This document shows, piece after piece, positions 29,886 to 37,711 of a stretch of 64,000 nt of DNA (within the stretch, counting starts at the first letter, position 1; each line of letters starts with the position of its first letter). The notes beneath the pieces were generated by a model. The model ran no database searches. It had not been told where the DNA came from and saw nothing but the letters and a program-made list of their open reading frames with translations. A program made the translations under genes and the position numbers. Source of the stretch: Yersinia bercovieri ATCC 43970 (GTDB lineage: Bacteria > Pseudomonadota > Gammaproteobacteria > Enterobacterales > Enterobacteriaceae); NCBI RefSeq assembly GCF_013282745.1, contig NZ_CP054044.1:1-64000 (forward strand), given 5' to 3'.

Positions 29886-31541
29886 CTACCAACCTCCCGA
29901 GCCGAACCGACTACCGCGATCATTATCTCGGCTACGCGGCACCGGCGTAAATTCAAAGTGACCCGCACCGGAAACAGCCAGCGCCCACAACATGTGCAGG
30001 GCGTCCGGGCCATCATCATGATCGGCTTTGGGGAAATGACGTAATTGTTCAATCAACGTGGTCTGGCTGGGGTGCAGGCGGATCAAGCCATTCACCATGT
30101 GCGGCTGCAAAGATTCGATACGTAACAGCTTATCGGCACTAGGCGACACGCCGCGAGCTGGCACAGGTATACCCGCCTTGGCGGAGCGCTTGATTAACTC
30201 GGTGCGCAAGAATTCCTGAAATGCGACGGATTCAACGCTCCATATCTGGCAGCGATAAACCTTCTGTAACTCGATAATGTCCGAGATTATCTTATCCGGC
30301 ACCCGTTTGCGGATGGCTGCCTCGACCACATCAAGAATCCCCGTGTGACGGTTAAAGCCGCCGACCAATAAGGCGGAAGGGTCACGACTGTTACCGCGCA
30401 AACCGAGGCTTGGGTCGCAGGCTCCGTAGAAAATCCACTCGGCAAGTCGGTTAACCCAAAAGTGAAACACACCTTCTCCGGCAAAAATCGCATCTTCACC
30501 ACTGACCGGATCATTCTGATATTCTGCGTCAAAGGTGGCATGGCCATCACGCGCACGGATAAGCATTAAGGTGTAGAGAGGACGGGCTGACCAGGAGACA
30601 ATGGCCCCCTCGTCCATATCTGCTCGGTGTTGCTGATAGTAGGCATTGGCCAGCATCTCGCCATCCTGCCCGTTGTTACGCAGAATTTCTTCCCACGTAT
30701 CCCACAGCGACATGTTATCTGGCCAACGAATCAGGGCCTTAAATCGGGCGACACGCCACAGCGGATTTTTGAGTGTGCGGGAAAGGACAGAATCGTAATG
30801 CAGGATAGTCCCGATGTAGATAACATCGAGCTTACCACCCGCCGTTCCCAGCGGTAACACGGTCTTCTTTAGCCAGTTTTCCAGCTTCTCGCGTTGCTCC
30901 GGGCTGCGGACTTGCTCGTCATTCTCGATATCATCCAGCACCACCAGATCAGGACGGTATGGCCCATGGCGCAAACCACGCAGTTTCTTACCGGAACCGG
31001 CCACCTGAACTTTAATATCGTTGCGGGTCAGGATTGTCCCCATCTGCCACACACGACCCGCGCCACAGACATCAGGGAAGTCCATCAACAGACGCGGGTT
31101 GTACACCAGTTCGGCCTTGATGGCTTCCAGCATCGGATACGCCTGATCAATGGAGTCCATTACGATGACCGGGTAATGTTTGATGCCACAAATAATTGTC
31201 CACAGAACAAAGAGCTGGCTGACCAGAGTGGATTTGGCTTCACCACGCGGGGCGGCAATGGCATCGTTCTCGCCCTTGGGACTGGCGACAATCTCCGGCA
31301 GGCGACTGAACAGATATTTATGCAGTTCGCTTTTGTCTTTATGACGCACATAGTGCGGGAAATAATTCTCGATAAAGAACTCATAGCCCGTCACCGGGTC
31401 TTTTACCTGCTGGTGACGCTCAGCCACCGCCGCCGCTGAGGGGTCAAAACCCACATCCTCGGCTTCAATGGTTCTGCGCAGACTGGCGGCGAGGTCTGCC
31501 AGTTCGCTGGCAAAGTCACGCGCGGTGAATTTCTTCGCCAT
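29886..31541 (-). CDS. Terminase large subunit (Mu gp28-like)
   Basis: Packaging motor ATPase-nuclease of 551 residues. A Walker A-like motif APRGEAKST lies at 97-105, Walker B DLVVLDDIEND follows in the middle, and the RNase H-like nuclease part has GACDPSLG and HDDGPDALHML. Mu-type headful packaging is expected. It lies upstream of the portal by 1 base. Confidence 0.93.
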   Translation of the reverse strand: MAKKFTARDFASELADLAASLRRTIEAEDVGFDPSAAAVAERHQQVKDPVTGYEFFIENYFPHYVRHKDKSELHKYLFSRLPEIVASPKGENDAIAAPRGEAKSTLVSQLFVLWTIICGIKHYPVIVMDSIDQAYPMLEAIKAELVYNPRLLMDFPDVCGAGRVWQMGTILTRNDIKVQVAGSGKKLRGLRHGPYRPDLVVLDDIENDEQVRSPEQREKLENWLKKTVLPLGTAGGKLDVIYIGTILHYDSVLSRTLKNPLWRVARFKALIRWPDNMSLWDTWEEILRNNGQDGEMLANAYYQQHRADMDEGAIVSWSARPLYTLMLIRARDGHATFDAEYQNDPVSGEDAIFAGEGVFHFWVNRLAEWIFYGACDPSLGLRGNSRDPSALLVGGFNRHTGILDVVEAAIRKRVPDKIISDIIELQKVYRCQIWSVESVAFQEFLRTELIKRSAKAGIPVPARGVSPSADKLLRIESLQPHMVNGLIRLHPSQTTLIEQLRHFPKADHDDGPDALHMLWALAVSGAGHFEFTPVPRSRDNDRGSRFGSGGW

Positions 31542-31545
31542 AGGG

Positions 31546-31743
31546 CTATTCCAGCGCCTTATTAATTTCGTTAATCAGACGGTCACGGGCTTGATAGGTC
31601 AATTCGCCATAACCCGCATCCGCGTGATGCTTCCCTGTTGATGTCGTCACAACGATATAGCCATTACAGTTGACTTCTACGCCGAGAATATCGCTGGCCA
31701 TAACACTGTAATTACCGGTCAAACGGATTAATTTATCAGCCAT
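31546..31743 (-). CDS. Small phage protein between terminase subunits
   Basis: 65 residues, MADKLIRLTGNYSVMASDILGVEVNCNGYIVVTTSTGKHHADAGYGELTYQARDRLINEINKALE. I do not recognise a family. The sequence looks like a small beta-rich domain followed by a helix. The start overlaps the small terminase end by 8 bases and the stop is 4 bases before the large subunit, so it is co-translated with packaging genes. Confidence 0.65.
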   Translation of the reverse strand: MADKLIRLTGNYSVMASDILGVEVNCNGYIVVTTSTGKHHADAGYGELTYQARDRLINEINKALE

Positions 31744-32236
31744 AATGTTTCTCCACTTCATCACCAAAGGGTTCTAATATCTCGACGAACGCCGCTAAAT
31801 GCTGGGGGTGCTTCTCAGAAATAAAGATGCTGAGTTTCTGGAGAACATCCAGCGCAATGGCCAGTTGACTGGTTTCCGGCAATATCTTCTTGCTGGCAGA
31901 TATCGCCTTGTTAAAGGCATCCGCCAGACTGGCCAACAGCTCGACCCGCTGTTTCGCGGGAAGCTGAGAGTCACCGTTAAGCTGCTCCAGCGTGGTCTGG
32001 TACTGCGTGACCAGTCCGGTCAGCACTGCCCGGCCAATATCCTCCAGTCCACCGCCTGCAATCACGTGAGCGGCCCGCAATTTATCCCAGTCATCCCCGT
32101 TGTCCTGTGCCTCTTTTTTCCAGCGACGGGCGGTAACAAAAGGGATTGCCGCCTGAGCGGAGGCGATTTCCAATGACATCTGGCCGAAAATATACGACCT
32201 ACGCAGCCTGTCCCGTGTTTCCTGCGGATGCGCCAT
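31736..32236 (-). CDS. Terminase small subunit (Mu gp27-like, DUF1804)
   Basis: 166 residues. The N-terminal helix-turn-helix (RDRLRRSYIFGQMSLEIASAQAAIPFVTARRWKKEA) is the DUF1804 signature and should bind phage DNA for packaging. The C-terminal half is helical. Located directly ahead of the large subunit. Confidence 0.88.
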   Translation of the reverse strand: MAHPQETRDRLRRSYIFGQMSLEIASAQAAIPFVTARRWKKEAQDNGDDWDKLRAAHVIAGGGLEDIGRAVLTGLVTQYQTTLEQLNGDSQLPAKQRVELLASLADAFNKAISASKKILPETSQLAIALDVLQKLSIFISEKHPQHLAAFVEILEPFGDEVEKHYG

Positions 32237-32238
32237 CG

Positions 32239-32526
32239 TTACAGCCCCAGACGAGCTTTAATAAGCACGATAGCTGTCGCAATAAGCCCCCCGGATAAAC
32301 CACCCGCAATGGCTCCGGCCACCGCACCACGGCGGGTCGCTTCGACCTGAATTGCCGTCATATTGGTTTCTATCCGATCAAGTTTTAAATTGATGTCAGT
32401 CAATATCTCCAAGTCCTGCCCCGGAATAATGAGCTGGTCTAGTTGAGTGCTGATTTTTTTCAGCGCACTGACTTCACTCTCAACGGCATGAACACGTCGA
32501 CTTCTGCGTTTCTGGCGTGATTTCAT
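32239..32526 (-). CDS. Small phage membrane protein, Mu gp26 position
   Basis: 95 residues. A basic N terminus (KSRQKRRSRRVH), a heptad-like helix (about 15-60) and a Gly/Ala membrane segment near 68-90 (GAVAGAIAGGLSGGLIATAIVLI). Located between spanins and terminase, where Mu has gp25-gp26. Function unknown. Confidence 0.7.
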   Translation of the reverse strand: MKSRQKRRSRRVHAVESEVSALKKISTQLDQLIIPGQDLEILTDINLKLDRIETNMTAIQVEATRRGAVAGAIAGGLSGGLIATAIVLIKARLGL

Positions 32527-32771
32527 TTGTCTGCCTTCTTATCCAATTTGCCATCAATGCGATCAATGGCGCTTCTGACATCACGTAATGTGTTCATCAT
32601 GAGGTCAAAGTTTGTTTTGGCATCTTCACGCCGTTGATAATCGGTTTTTATATTTTCAACCGATTTTTCCAGCGCGGTAATATCCTTTTTAAGTTCGTTA
32701 ATCCATAAGCCGAAAAGAGTAGAAACCAATCCCAAAATAATTTGGAATGCCATTGCCAGATCAAATATCAC
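32523..32771 (-). CDS. Small phage membrane protein, DUF2730-like
   Basis: 82 residues with an N-terminal membrane helix (AMAFQIILGLVSTLFGLWI) followed by a charged coiled coil (KDITALEKSVENIKTDYQRREDAKTNFDLMMNTLRDVRSAIDRIDGKL). This pattern matches the DUF2730 proteins of Mu-like phages. Overlaps both neighbours by 4 bases. Confidence 0.7.
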   Translation of the reverse strand: MIFDLAMAFQIILGLVSTLFGLWINELKKDITALEKSVENIKTDYQRREDAKTNFDLMMNTLRDVRSAIDRIDGKLDKKADK

Positions 32772-33358
32772 TTAGCACCGCCCGAATAATATTTATTGAT
32801 TTGTATTAATTGCGTTTCTAATTGCTGGCACCACTTCCCGTAATCTGTGGAGTGGGCGAGAATATCTTCTGGTGGTAGCCCGCTATGGGTGGGCTGGGTT
32901 TCGCGGGCAGTTGGTACAGAACCGCTGGCGGTGGGTTGCACTCGCTGATCACAATCGGCGTAGCCAAGGGCTGACTGGTAGACGCACAGGCTGTTAGGCC
33001 CAAGGCCAGTATAGGTAGCGCCATCTTTTTGAGTCGCATCATTGATTTGCCTCTTGAGTCTCTGGTTATCGCTATAAAGTGCGTCGATTTTGGCCTGCAA
33101 CTCAGCAGACAATTTATCGCCCAACTGCTGAGCGGCTCTCTGTCGGGCCAGCGCGGTCTCTAACGCCGCAGAAGCATCATTAGCCGCCTTTGCCTTTTCT
33201 TCTAACCAGACGGTTTTAGCCTGGCTAAAATCCAGCCGTTCATCAGCAAGTTGCTTGCCGTAAATCAATGCGGCCAGTGCAAACCCTGCGACAGCAGCCA
33301 TAAGCAACACCAACAGGGTTTTCCAATAGGCTTTAAGGAGCGTCCGCAGAATTAGCAC
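32768..33358 (-). CDS. Rz-like inner membrane spanin
   Basis: 196 residues. An N-terminal membrane segment (WKTLLVLLMAAVAGFALAALIY) is followed by a periplasmic coiled coil (FSQAKTVWLEEKAKAANDASAALETALARQRAAQQLGDKLSAELQAKIDAL). I choose GTG at 33358 because AAGGAGG lies six bases upstream; the open frame to 33463 overlaps the holin. A nested lipoprotein (Rz1) in another frame at 32818-33042 supports the assignment. It helps fuse inner and outer membranes in lysis. Confidence 0.82.
   Translation of the reverse strand: MLILRTLLKAYWKTLLVLLMAAVAGFALAALIYGKQLADERLDFSQAKTVWLEEKAKAANDASAALETALARQRAAQQLGDKLSAELQAKIDALYSDNQRLKRQINDATQKDGATYTGLGPNSLCVYQSALGYADCDQRVQPTASGSVPTARETQPTHSGLPPEDILAHSTDYGKWCQQLETQLIQINKYYSGGAK
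32818..33042 (-). CDS. Rz1-like outer membrane lipoprotein spanin, nested in Rz
   Basis: 74 residues wholly inside the Rz gene in another frame. The signal peptide MMRLKKMALPILALGLTAC ends in a lipobox with Cys19. The mature part is Pro-rich (NPPPAVLYQLPAKPSPPI), typical of Rz1. It should pair with Rz across the periplasm. Confidence 0.8.
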   Translation of the reverse strand: MMRLKKMALPILALGLTACASTSQPLATPIVISECNPPPAVLYQLPAKPSPPIAGYHQKIFSPTPQITGSGASN

Positions 33359-33581
33359 TGGAGACCTCCTTATCACGTTTGAGCGCCTGGTGTTTTGATG
33401 CCTGGCTTTGAGTGACCCACGCGGCCAGATACAATCCGAACCAGATATCACCGGACTGGCCAAAGATGGTGGCCCACAGTAACGCGAGAGAGGACACGAT
33501 AAACGCCCCCACCAGAGTGGTATCTGACGTCGACAATCGCCCAGATGAGGGGTTGGTGATGAGTTCTTTAAGGGTTTTCAT
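33333..33581 (-). CDS. Holin
   Basis: 82 residues starting MKTLKELITN, with two hydrophobic helices (TLVGAFIVSSLALLWATIFG and DIWFGLYLAAWVTQ) and a charged C terminus (KHQALKRDKEV). The start overlaps the endolysin stop as ATGA. Size, helices and place between endolysin and spanin support a holin. Confidence 0.78.
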   Translation of the reverse strand: MKTLKELITNPSSGRLSTSDTTLVGAFIVSSLALLWATIFGQSGDIWFGLYLAAWVTQSQASKHQALKRDKEVSSANSADAP

Positions 33582-34219
33582 GATGGACATAGGACACGCT
33601 CGGCAACAGTTAAGCGAGCCTGGCGGTCTGCCAAGCCATTGGCACCGCCATTAATCACTTTGGTCAAGAGAACAAAGCTACCGTTATCGGCATATTGGTT
33701 GCAGTTATTAACGTGCCAGAACCAGCCAGCAGAACGGGCCGCATACTCATCTTGCAACAACAGGTCAGGGTTAGTGATAAGGTCGATTTCTAACGCATGG
33801 CCGCAGCGGTAATAGTTATCCAGGAAGGTGATTTGCTTCAGGCCACGGCCACGGAATTTCCAGCCATCTCCGGGCGCATTATTACCATAGCGTTTACTGT
33901 AAACAAGGTTAGCAATGGCTTTTTGACGTTCAATAGGGACAACGGTTTCACCGGGCTGACGGCCCAACATCGCGCATTGACCCGCCGTTAAACGGGTATT
34001 AAAGGTGGCTTTTAAGCCCGCTATGCTGTAGTTAAATGATTCGACCAGTGTTTTAAAACCAGCGCTTTCATGCCCGACCTGAGCAATAAATGCAGCATGT
34101 CGGCGTGGTGTATCGATACCGAATTCATTCATGGCCGACAGAATATGCGGATACCAACGCGATGCGAGCGCGGGCGATAAAGAAGCGGCAAGTTGAAACT
34201 GTGATAGGGATATTTGCAT
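33578..34219 (-). CDS. Endolysin, glycoside hydrolase family 19-like
   Basis: 213-residue muralytic enzyme. The catalytic region has RRHAAFIAQVGHESAGFKTLVESFNYS, with the GHES glutamate typical of GH19 lysins, and then DGWKFRGRGLKQITFLDNY. There is no signal peptide, so holin-dependent release is expected. The ATG at 34219 directly follows a perfect 10-bp hairpin whose 3' arm contains the GGATGG ribosome-site sequence. A late element lies at 34275-34295. Confidence 0.9.
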   Translation of the reverse strand: MQISLSQFQLAASLSPALASRWYPHILSAMNEFGIDTPRRHAAFIAQVGHESAGFKTLVESFNYSIAGLKATFNTRLTAGQCAMLGRQPGETVVPIERQKAIANLVYSKRYGNNAPGDGWKFRGRGLKQITFLDNYYRCGHALEIDLITNPDLLLQDEYAARSAGWFWHVNNCNQYADNGSFVLLTKVINGGANGLADRQARLTVAERVLCPS

Positions 34220-34248
34220 GACACCATCCAATGGGTTGGGATGGTGTC
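34220..34248 (-). promoter_or_regulatory. Hairpin that hides the endolysin ribosome site
   Basis: On the minus strand GACACCATCC, nine bases, GGATGGTGTC, then ATG. The stem is a perfect 10 bp, and GGATGG in its 3' arm is the only ribosome-site-like sequence near the start. Translation of the endolysin should therefore depend on opening this hairpin. Confidence 0.65.
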
Positions 34249-34274
34249 AGTATTGCTACGGGGGCTTTATATAA

Positions 34275-34295
34275 TCAGTGGAAGGGGTTCAGTGG
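34275..34295 (-). promoter_or_regulatory. Candidate late-promoter element, copy 1 (upstream of endolysin)
   Basis: On the minus strand CCACTGA, ACCCCTT, CCACTGA, followed by TTATATAAAG, which could be a -10 region. Identical over 21 bases to 26303-26323. It overlaps the 3' end of the upstream secreted-protein gene, and Mu has its Plys promoter at this place. Confidence 0.65.
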
Positions 34296-34765
34296 GGAGC
34301 ATCAATATCAATTATACCAAGTTCTTCTACTTTATCTTGTGGGGGGACATTTATCTCTTCTGTACAATATTTAACATCTTCGAGATAACGTGCCTTGCTG
34401 GATTTAATTGCCAAACGATTATCTTTTTTCAGCCCATCAACTCTAGCATCAAAATAAATGGCTGCTGAGTTTGGCAAAGTGCTACAGGAGTCAAATGGAG
34501 AAGGTAACGTTGCTGCGTCCTCCCGCAGAGTTTGCATTGTGCGATTGTAACCCGTGAATGTTGGGGTTATGCCAATGTTTTTATAGGATATCAATATAGC
34601 ATCGCTGAGTTGAACCGCATCCTGCACCCTAACTAATATAAAGTCTGCATCATCTTTATGAGTTTTATACGAGGCAACCATTTTAGAGTTATCAACCATT
34701 GATGCCCCTACATTGCCTGCCAACAACAAAGATATGCAGGATAGTAAAATCGTTTTCATCATCAT
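34289..34765 (-). CDS. Secreted or periplasmic protein of unknown function
   Basis: 158 residues with a clear signal peptide (MMMKTILLSCISLLLAGNVGAS). The mature part has two Cys (about 92 and 133 by rough count) that could pair, and no family I recognise. It is inserted between the Mor/C activator and the endolysin, where Mu has C followed directly by lys, so it looks like an added cargo gene. Being on the activator side of the late element, it is probably transcribed with the middle genes. Confidence 0.7.
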   Translation of the reverse strand: MMMKTILLSCISLLLAGNVGASMVDNSKMVASYKTHKDDADFILVRVQDAVQLSDAILISYKNIGITPTFTGYNRTMQTLREDAATLPSPFDSCSTLPNSAAIYFDARVDGLKKDNRLAIKSSKARYLEDVKYCTEEINVPPQDKVEELGIIDIDAPH

Positions 34766-34777
34766 TCCATGTATGCC

Positions 34778-35215
34778 TTAAAACAAATCTTGCTGATTAT
34801 GGACACTATCAATATTACGCTGACTCAAAAGCCCCCAAGCAAATCTATCAGAAAAACCATACTTAGGGCATAGCTGCGTCATTACCATCAGTGAAGAGAC
34901 GCCAGTGTCACGCAACTGCGCAAATTCAGCCAGGAACGAACGGTTACGCAACTCACGCAATGCCCGATCACAACGAGGGAGGTAAAGAACCTCCCCACCA
35001 AAGTGCTTGACCAACAGTTGCGCGTTCTCATCACCAATGGTTTCACGTAACAACGTGGCGCGGGCTGCGCCAAGTGCGCGCAACCCTTTACCGATTGGGA
35101 AGGTGGTGCCACCCAACTTATCGAGCAGGCGGGCTGTGGCTGGATAACCGATCAACTCGGCAATCTGCTGGACAGACTCTGGCAATAGCGCTTTAACCTG
35201 CTCAATATCCATCAT
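34778..35215 (-). CDS. Mor/C-family late transcription activator
   Basis: 145 residues of the Mor activator family: DIEQVKALLPESVQQIAELIGYPATARLLDKLGGTTFPIGKG at the N terminus (dimerisation) and a C-terminal helix-turn-helix region including SSLMVMTQLCPKYGFSDRFAW. Mu has two such proteins (Mor and C); only one is present here, so it should be the late activator, and the 21-bp repeated element is its likely target. The start overlaps the gp16-like stop. Confidence 0.88.
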   Translation of the reverse strand: MMDIEQVKALLPESVQQIAELIGYPATARLLDKLGGTTFPIGKGLRALGAARATLLRETIGDENAQLLVKHFGGEVLYLPRCDRALRELRNRSFLAEFAQLRDTGVSSLMVMTQLCPKYGFSDRFAWGLLSQRNIDSVHNQQDLF

Positions 35216-35613
35216 AATTTACCTCGACGTTTGGCATCGATAATCAATGCCTGCATCAGTTTTGTCAGTTGATCCAGCGGCAACCAATCAACATATCTTA
35301 CCTGAAACATATGTTGCGCCATAGATTCAGCATAATCCCATGGTCGGTTTGCGTCAGCCAGAAGTGCCTCAATCTTACTGAGTATCGTCTTCTTACTGGC
35401 GGGAACGCTGGGGCGACGTCCGCGTTTTGGGGTCGGTTTAGGCTCAAATCCATGAGCCCGCATATAAGCCACAATACGTTCTTGCTGCTCGATGGAACAA
35501 TGAGCCGAGCTTGTTTTACCGGTAAGTCGATAAATAACATCACGGTAGGTTTCATCGTCCCAGGCTAAGGCAGACTTACCCACATGAATAAGCTGGATCA
35601 GTTTTTTGTCCAT
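35212..35613 (-). CDS. Mu gp16-like protein (DUF1018)
   Basis: 133 residues. KKLIQLIHVGKSALAWDDETYRDVIYRLTGKTSSAHCSIEQQERIVAYMRAHGF is the DUF1018 pattern, and the C-terminal half has WLPLDQLTKLMQALIIDAKRR. In Mu gp16 lies just before mor, as here. Function unknown; overlaps Mor by 4 bases. Confidence 0.88.
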   Translation of the reverse strand: MDKKLIQLIHVGKSALAWDDETYRDVIYRLTGKTSSAHCSIEQQERIVAYMRAHGFEPKPTPKRGRRPSVPASKKTILSKIEALLADANRPWDYAESMAQHMFQVRYVDWLPLDQLTKLMQALIIDAKRRGKL

Positions 35614-36071
35614 AACGCCCCCAGCTGAGTACGTAAACCATCACTGACTTTTGTCGCCAAGCCCAACCGGATAAGCCAGTCAGATAGTGTATCCATCGCC
35701 TCGGCTGGTGAGGCATGCCAAGGAAAGTTCTCAAAACCCACCAGAGCAAACCACTCGTTATTGAGAGAAGTTAAGGTTAATGATTGTTCAATAACAGTGT
35801 GTTGGTTTTGATGCGTCACCAATAAGTTAATCAAAGCGGAAGAACCTACAGAGTACGGGCTACTGTGTTCAAACTTAGTGATGTGTTGGGTTAATTTCCC
35901 GCAGCCAGTCAGTAAATCAGCAGTATCCGCTGGAGAGTAACCGCCCAATTCAAGCAGCTTTGCCCGCGAGACGGTAATCTCATCAAAGGCCGACTGGAGC
36001 ACTTGCAGCAGTTCTTCGCCGTAGTCTTCACCCAGTGCCAGGTGACTTTTTAACAGACCCAAATTAGTCAT
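35598..36071 (-). CDS. Phage early protein, unknown
   Basis: 157 residues, mostly helical by composition, beginning MTNLGLLKSHLALGEDYGEELLQVLQSAFDEITVSRAKLLELGGYSPADTADLL. No family recognised. It overlaps the gp16-like gene by 16 bases and the upstream gene by 4. Confidence 0.7.
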   Translation of the reverse strand: MTNLGLLKSHLALGEDYGEELLQVLQSAFDEITVSRAKLLELGGYSPADTADLLTGCGKLTQHITKFEHSSPYSVGSSALINLLVTHQNQHTVIEQSLTLTSLNNEWFALVGFENFPWHASPAEAMDTLSDWLIRLGLATKVSDGLRTQLGALWTKN

Positions 36072-36457
36072 TTTTTCACCTCATCTAACTGAGCGTGACC
36101 GGTCACATCTGTAAGATTTAAAGCGCGTGACTGACGATAAAACCAACATTGTGATTCACCTACAAACGCTGTATTGCAACCGGTAGGTAATGGCAAGTCA
36201 CAGTGATTGCAATGACCTAACTCAGCCTCTTGCCGCTCCAGTCGCTCACCGTCACAAAAGATTAAAAGCTCAACATACTCGCTGGGGATGTATGGTTTAC
36301 GACCCGGATTACGGCGCTTACAGCCATCCAGCAACATTTTAAACCCACGGTCAGAGATAACTATTTCAATACGATGCTGGCCGAACTGTGACTTTGCGCG
36401 AGCGCGGGAGAGGCGCTTACGCGCCGCTGCCTGCTCTTTACTGTTGTCCTTGGTCAT
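36068..36457 (-). CDS. Phage early protein with possible zinc-binding cysteines
   Basis: 129 residues from ATG 36457 (GGAGG upstream). The N terminus is very basic (KEQAAARKRLSRARAKSQFGQHRIE), then a segment like a small DNA-binding domain. The C-terminal part has CNHCDLPLPTGCNT and a later Cys (ESQCWFY), which could bind zinc. Unknown function; a regulatory role is a guess. Confidence 0.68.
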   Translation of the reverse strand: MTKDNSKEQAAARKRLSRARAKSQFGQHRIEIVISDRGFKMLLDGCKRRNPGRKPYIPSEYVELLIFCDGERLERQEAELGHCNHCDLPLPTGCNTAFVGESQCWFYRQSRALNLTDVTGHAQLDEVKK

Positions 36458-36797
36458 TATCGACACCTCCCTGACTTAAACCCGATAAAAACTCCGGAGC
36501 AATATTGAGTCTGAAAAGATTAAAGGATGAAGAAATATCCATTAAGGCACTCAATGCTGTCACTGCGGCTTGTTTATCGCTGCCCTCAGATATGGCTTTA
36601 AGCCTGGAGATAATCCAATAGGCGCTAAGTGTTTCTCTGGCTGATAACACGGCATTACGGTATAACTCTTGCTGATAAGCCTCATGATCAGGTTCTGATT
36701 TGAGATGATTAAACAACTGGCTGACCTCATCATGAGAAAAGCCGCTGGCTACCAGCATTGCTATACGTTCATCATTTGGTGAGATTTCAATTGCCAT
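36438..36797 (-). CDS. Phage early protein, unknown
   Basis: 119 residues from ATG 36797 (MAIEISPNDERIAMLVASGFSHDEVSQLFNHLKSEPDHEAY). Helical, with a possible helix-turn-helix near residues 12-30. The start overlaps the upstream membrane-protein gene and the end overlaps the next gene, as in the rest of this compact early operon. Confidence 0.68.
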   Translation of the reverse strand: MAIEISPNDERIAMLVASGFSHDEVSQLFNHLKSEPDHEAYQQELYRNAVLSARETLSAYWIISRLKAISEGSDKQAAVTALSALMDISSSFNLFRLNIAPEFLSGLSQGGVDNDQGQQ

Positions 36798-37020
36798 TGA
36801 TATCATCCTCGTCAACGTTATCGTCATAACTCTCTTCAACCAGTCGCGCTTCAAAAAGCATTAATCCCACTGGCCAAAGCAGCATTGTGAAAATAAAGGC
36901 AATCCAGTGAATGTTTTTTCTCATCCAACCCAACCGCCGCAGAATGCTGGCCCAGCAATAGCCAAGGTAAATGTAGGTCGCTATGGCCCAACAGATTAAG
37001 GTAATTTCTCTGATAGTCAT
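36787..37020 (-). CDS. Phage early membrane protein
   Basis: 77 residues with two hydrophobic helices (ITLICWAIATYIYLGYCWASIL and IHWIAFIFTMLLWPVGLMLF) and an acidic C terminus (EESYDDNVDEDDING). Unknown function. Overlaps its neighbours by 11 and 4 bases. Confidence 0.68.
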   Translation of the reverse strand: MTIREITLICWAIATYIYLGYCWASILRRLGWMRKNIHWIAFIFTMLLWPVGLMLFEARLVEESYDDNVDEDDINGN

Positions 37021-37493
37021 CCTTGCCCCCTTTGTATGTCTGCTGGCTTGGCTGCTGTGAATAACAAAGTGCCAACTGGCGCGTCATTAATCCAACCGAG
37101 CGTTTTATTGCCGTTACAGCTAATAACTTGGCCTGTGGGCTTCTGCTCTTTAAGCCCCTCCAGTTGCTCACGCAGTGATAGCAGTCCAGTTGCTAGCGCT
37201 ATAGTGAGTTCACTGGCTGGACTATTGATAATCTCTGTCAAATACTCGGTGCTTAGCACCTGCAAAGAACTATCGGCGATAACAACAGGCTTCATATGCT
37301 CAATGTGAAGCCCACCGGCTCGGCCATTGACGCTGACAACAACATCCCCATGACCTAACGCCCAGGCTTCAGTACGTGTGACCACCTCAACACTGTCAGG
37401 AATGCCCTTAACGGAAAAGTAATTAAAACGACTGCCTACAGGGTATTTTTGATTGAATATTTCGGCTGACAACCCTTTTAGAAAATGGCTCAT
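37017..37493 (-). CDS. Phage early protein with YPVG-type N-terminal domain
   Basis: 158 residues from ATG 37493. The N-terminal half (EIFNQKYPVGSRFNYFSVKGIPDSVEVVTRTEAWALGHGDVVVSVNGRAGGLHIEHMKPV) looks like a small beta-rich domain. A shorter relative is coded at 39002-39193 (FNRRYPVGKVFIYQPCKFLRGGKSVKTVGPAHDFDSATVVEINKEP). The C-terminal half is helical. Function unknown. Confidence 0.7.
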   Translation of the reverse strand: MSHFLKGLSAEIFNQKYPVGSRFNYFSVKGIPDSVEVVTRTEAWALGHGDVVVSVNGRAGGLHIEHMKPVVIADSSLQVLSTEYLTEIINSPASELTIALATGLLSLREQLEGLKEQKPTGQVISCNGNKTLGWINDAPVGTLLFTAAKPADIQRGQG

Positions 37494-37711
37494 GGCTTCA
37501 CCCTCCACTGTTTTTTATGGTGTTCAACGGCTTGCTTCATGGCAACGCGCTGCTGGTTCTTGTGAATCGAATTCCCACGACTATCAAAGAAGTTGAAACG
37601 CGATTTACCGGGCAGATTGGGATACTCGATCACCACGCTGCCATCCGTCAGGGTGTAAATACGCTTATTGCCGTTATCCTGATATTCCCGGCTGCTGACA
37701 TGGGCTTTCAT
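37490..37711 (-). CDS. Phage early small protein, unknown
   Basis: 73 residues, MKAHVSSREYQDNGNKRIYTLTDGSVVIEYPN, ending in a basic region (RVAMKQAVEHHKKQWRVKP). No family recognised. Four-base overlaps with both neighbours. Confidence 0.66.
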   Translation of the reverse strand: MKAHVSSREYQDNGNKRIYTLTDGSVVIEYPNLPGKSRFNFFDSRGNSIHKNQQRVAMKQAVEHHKKQWRVKP

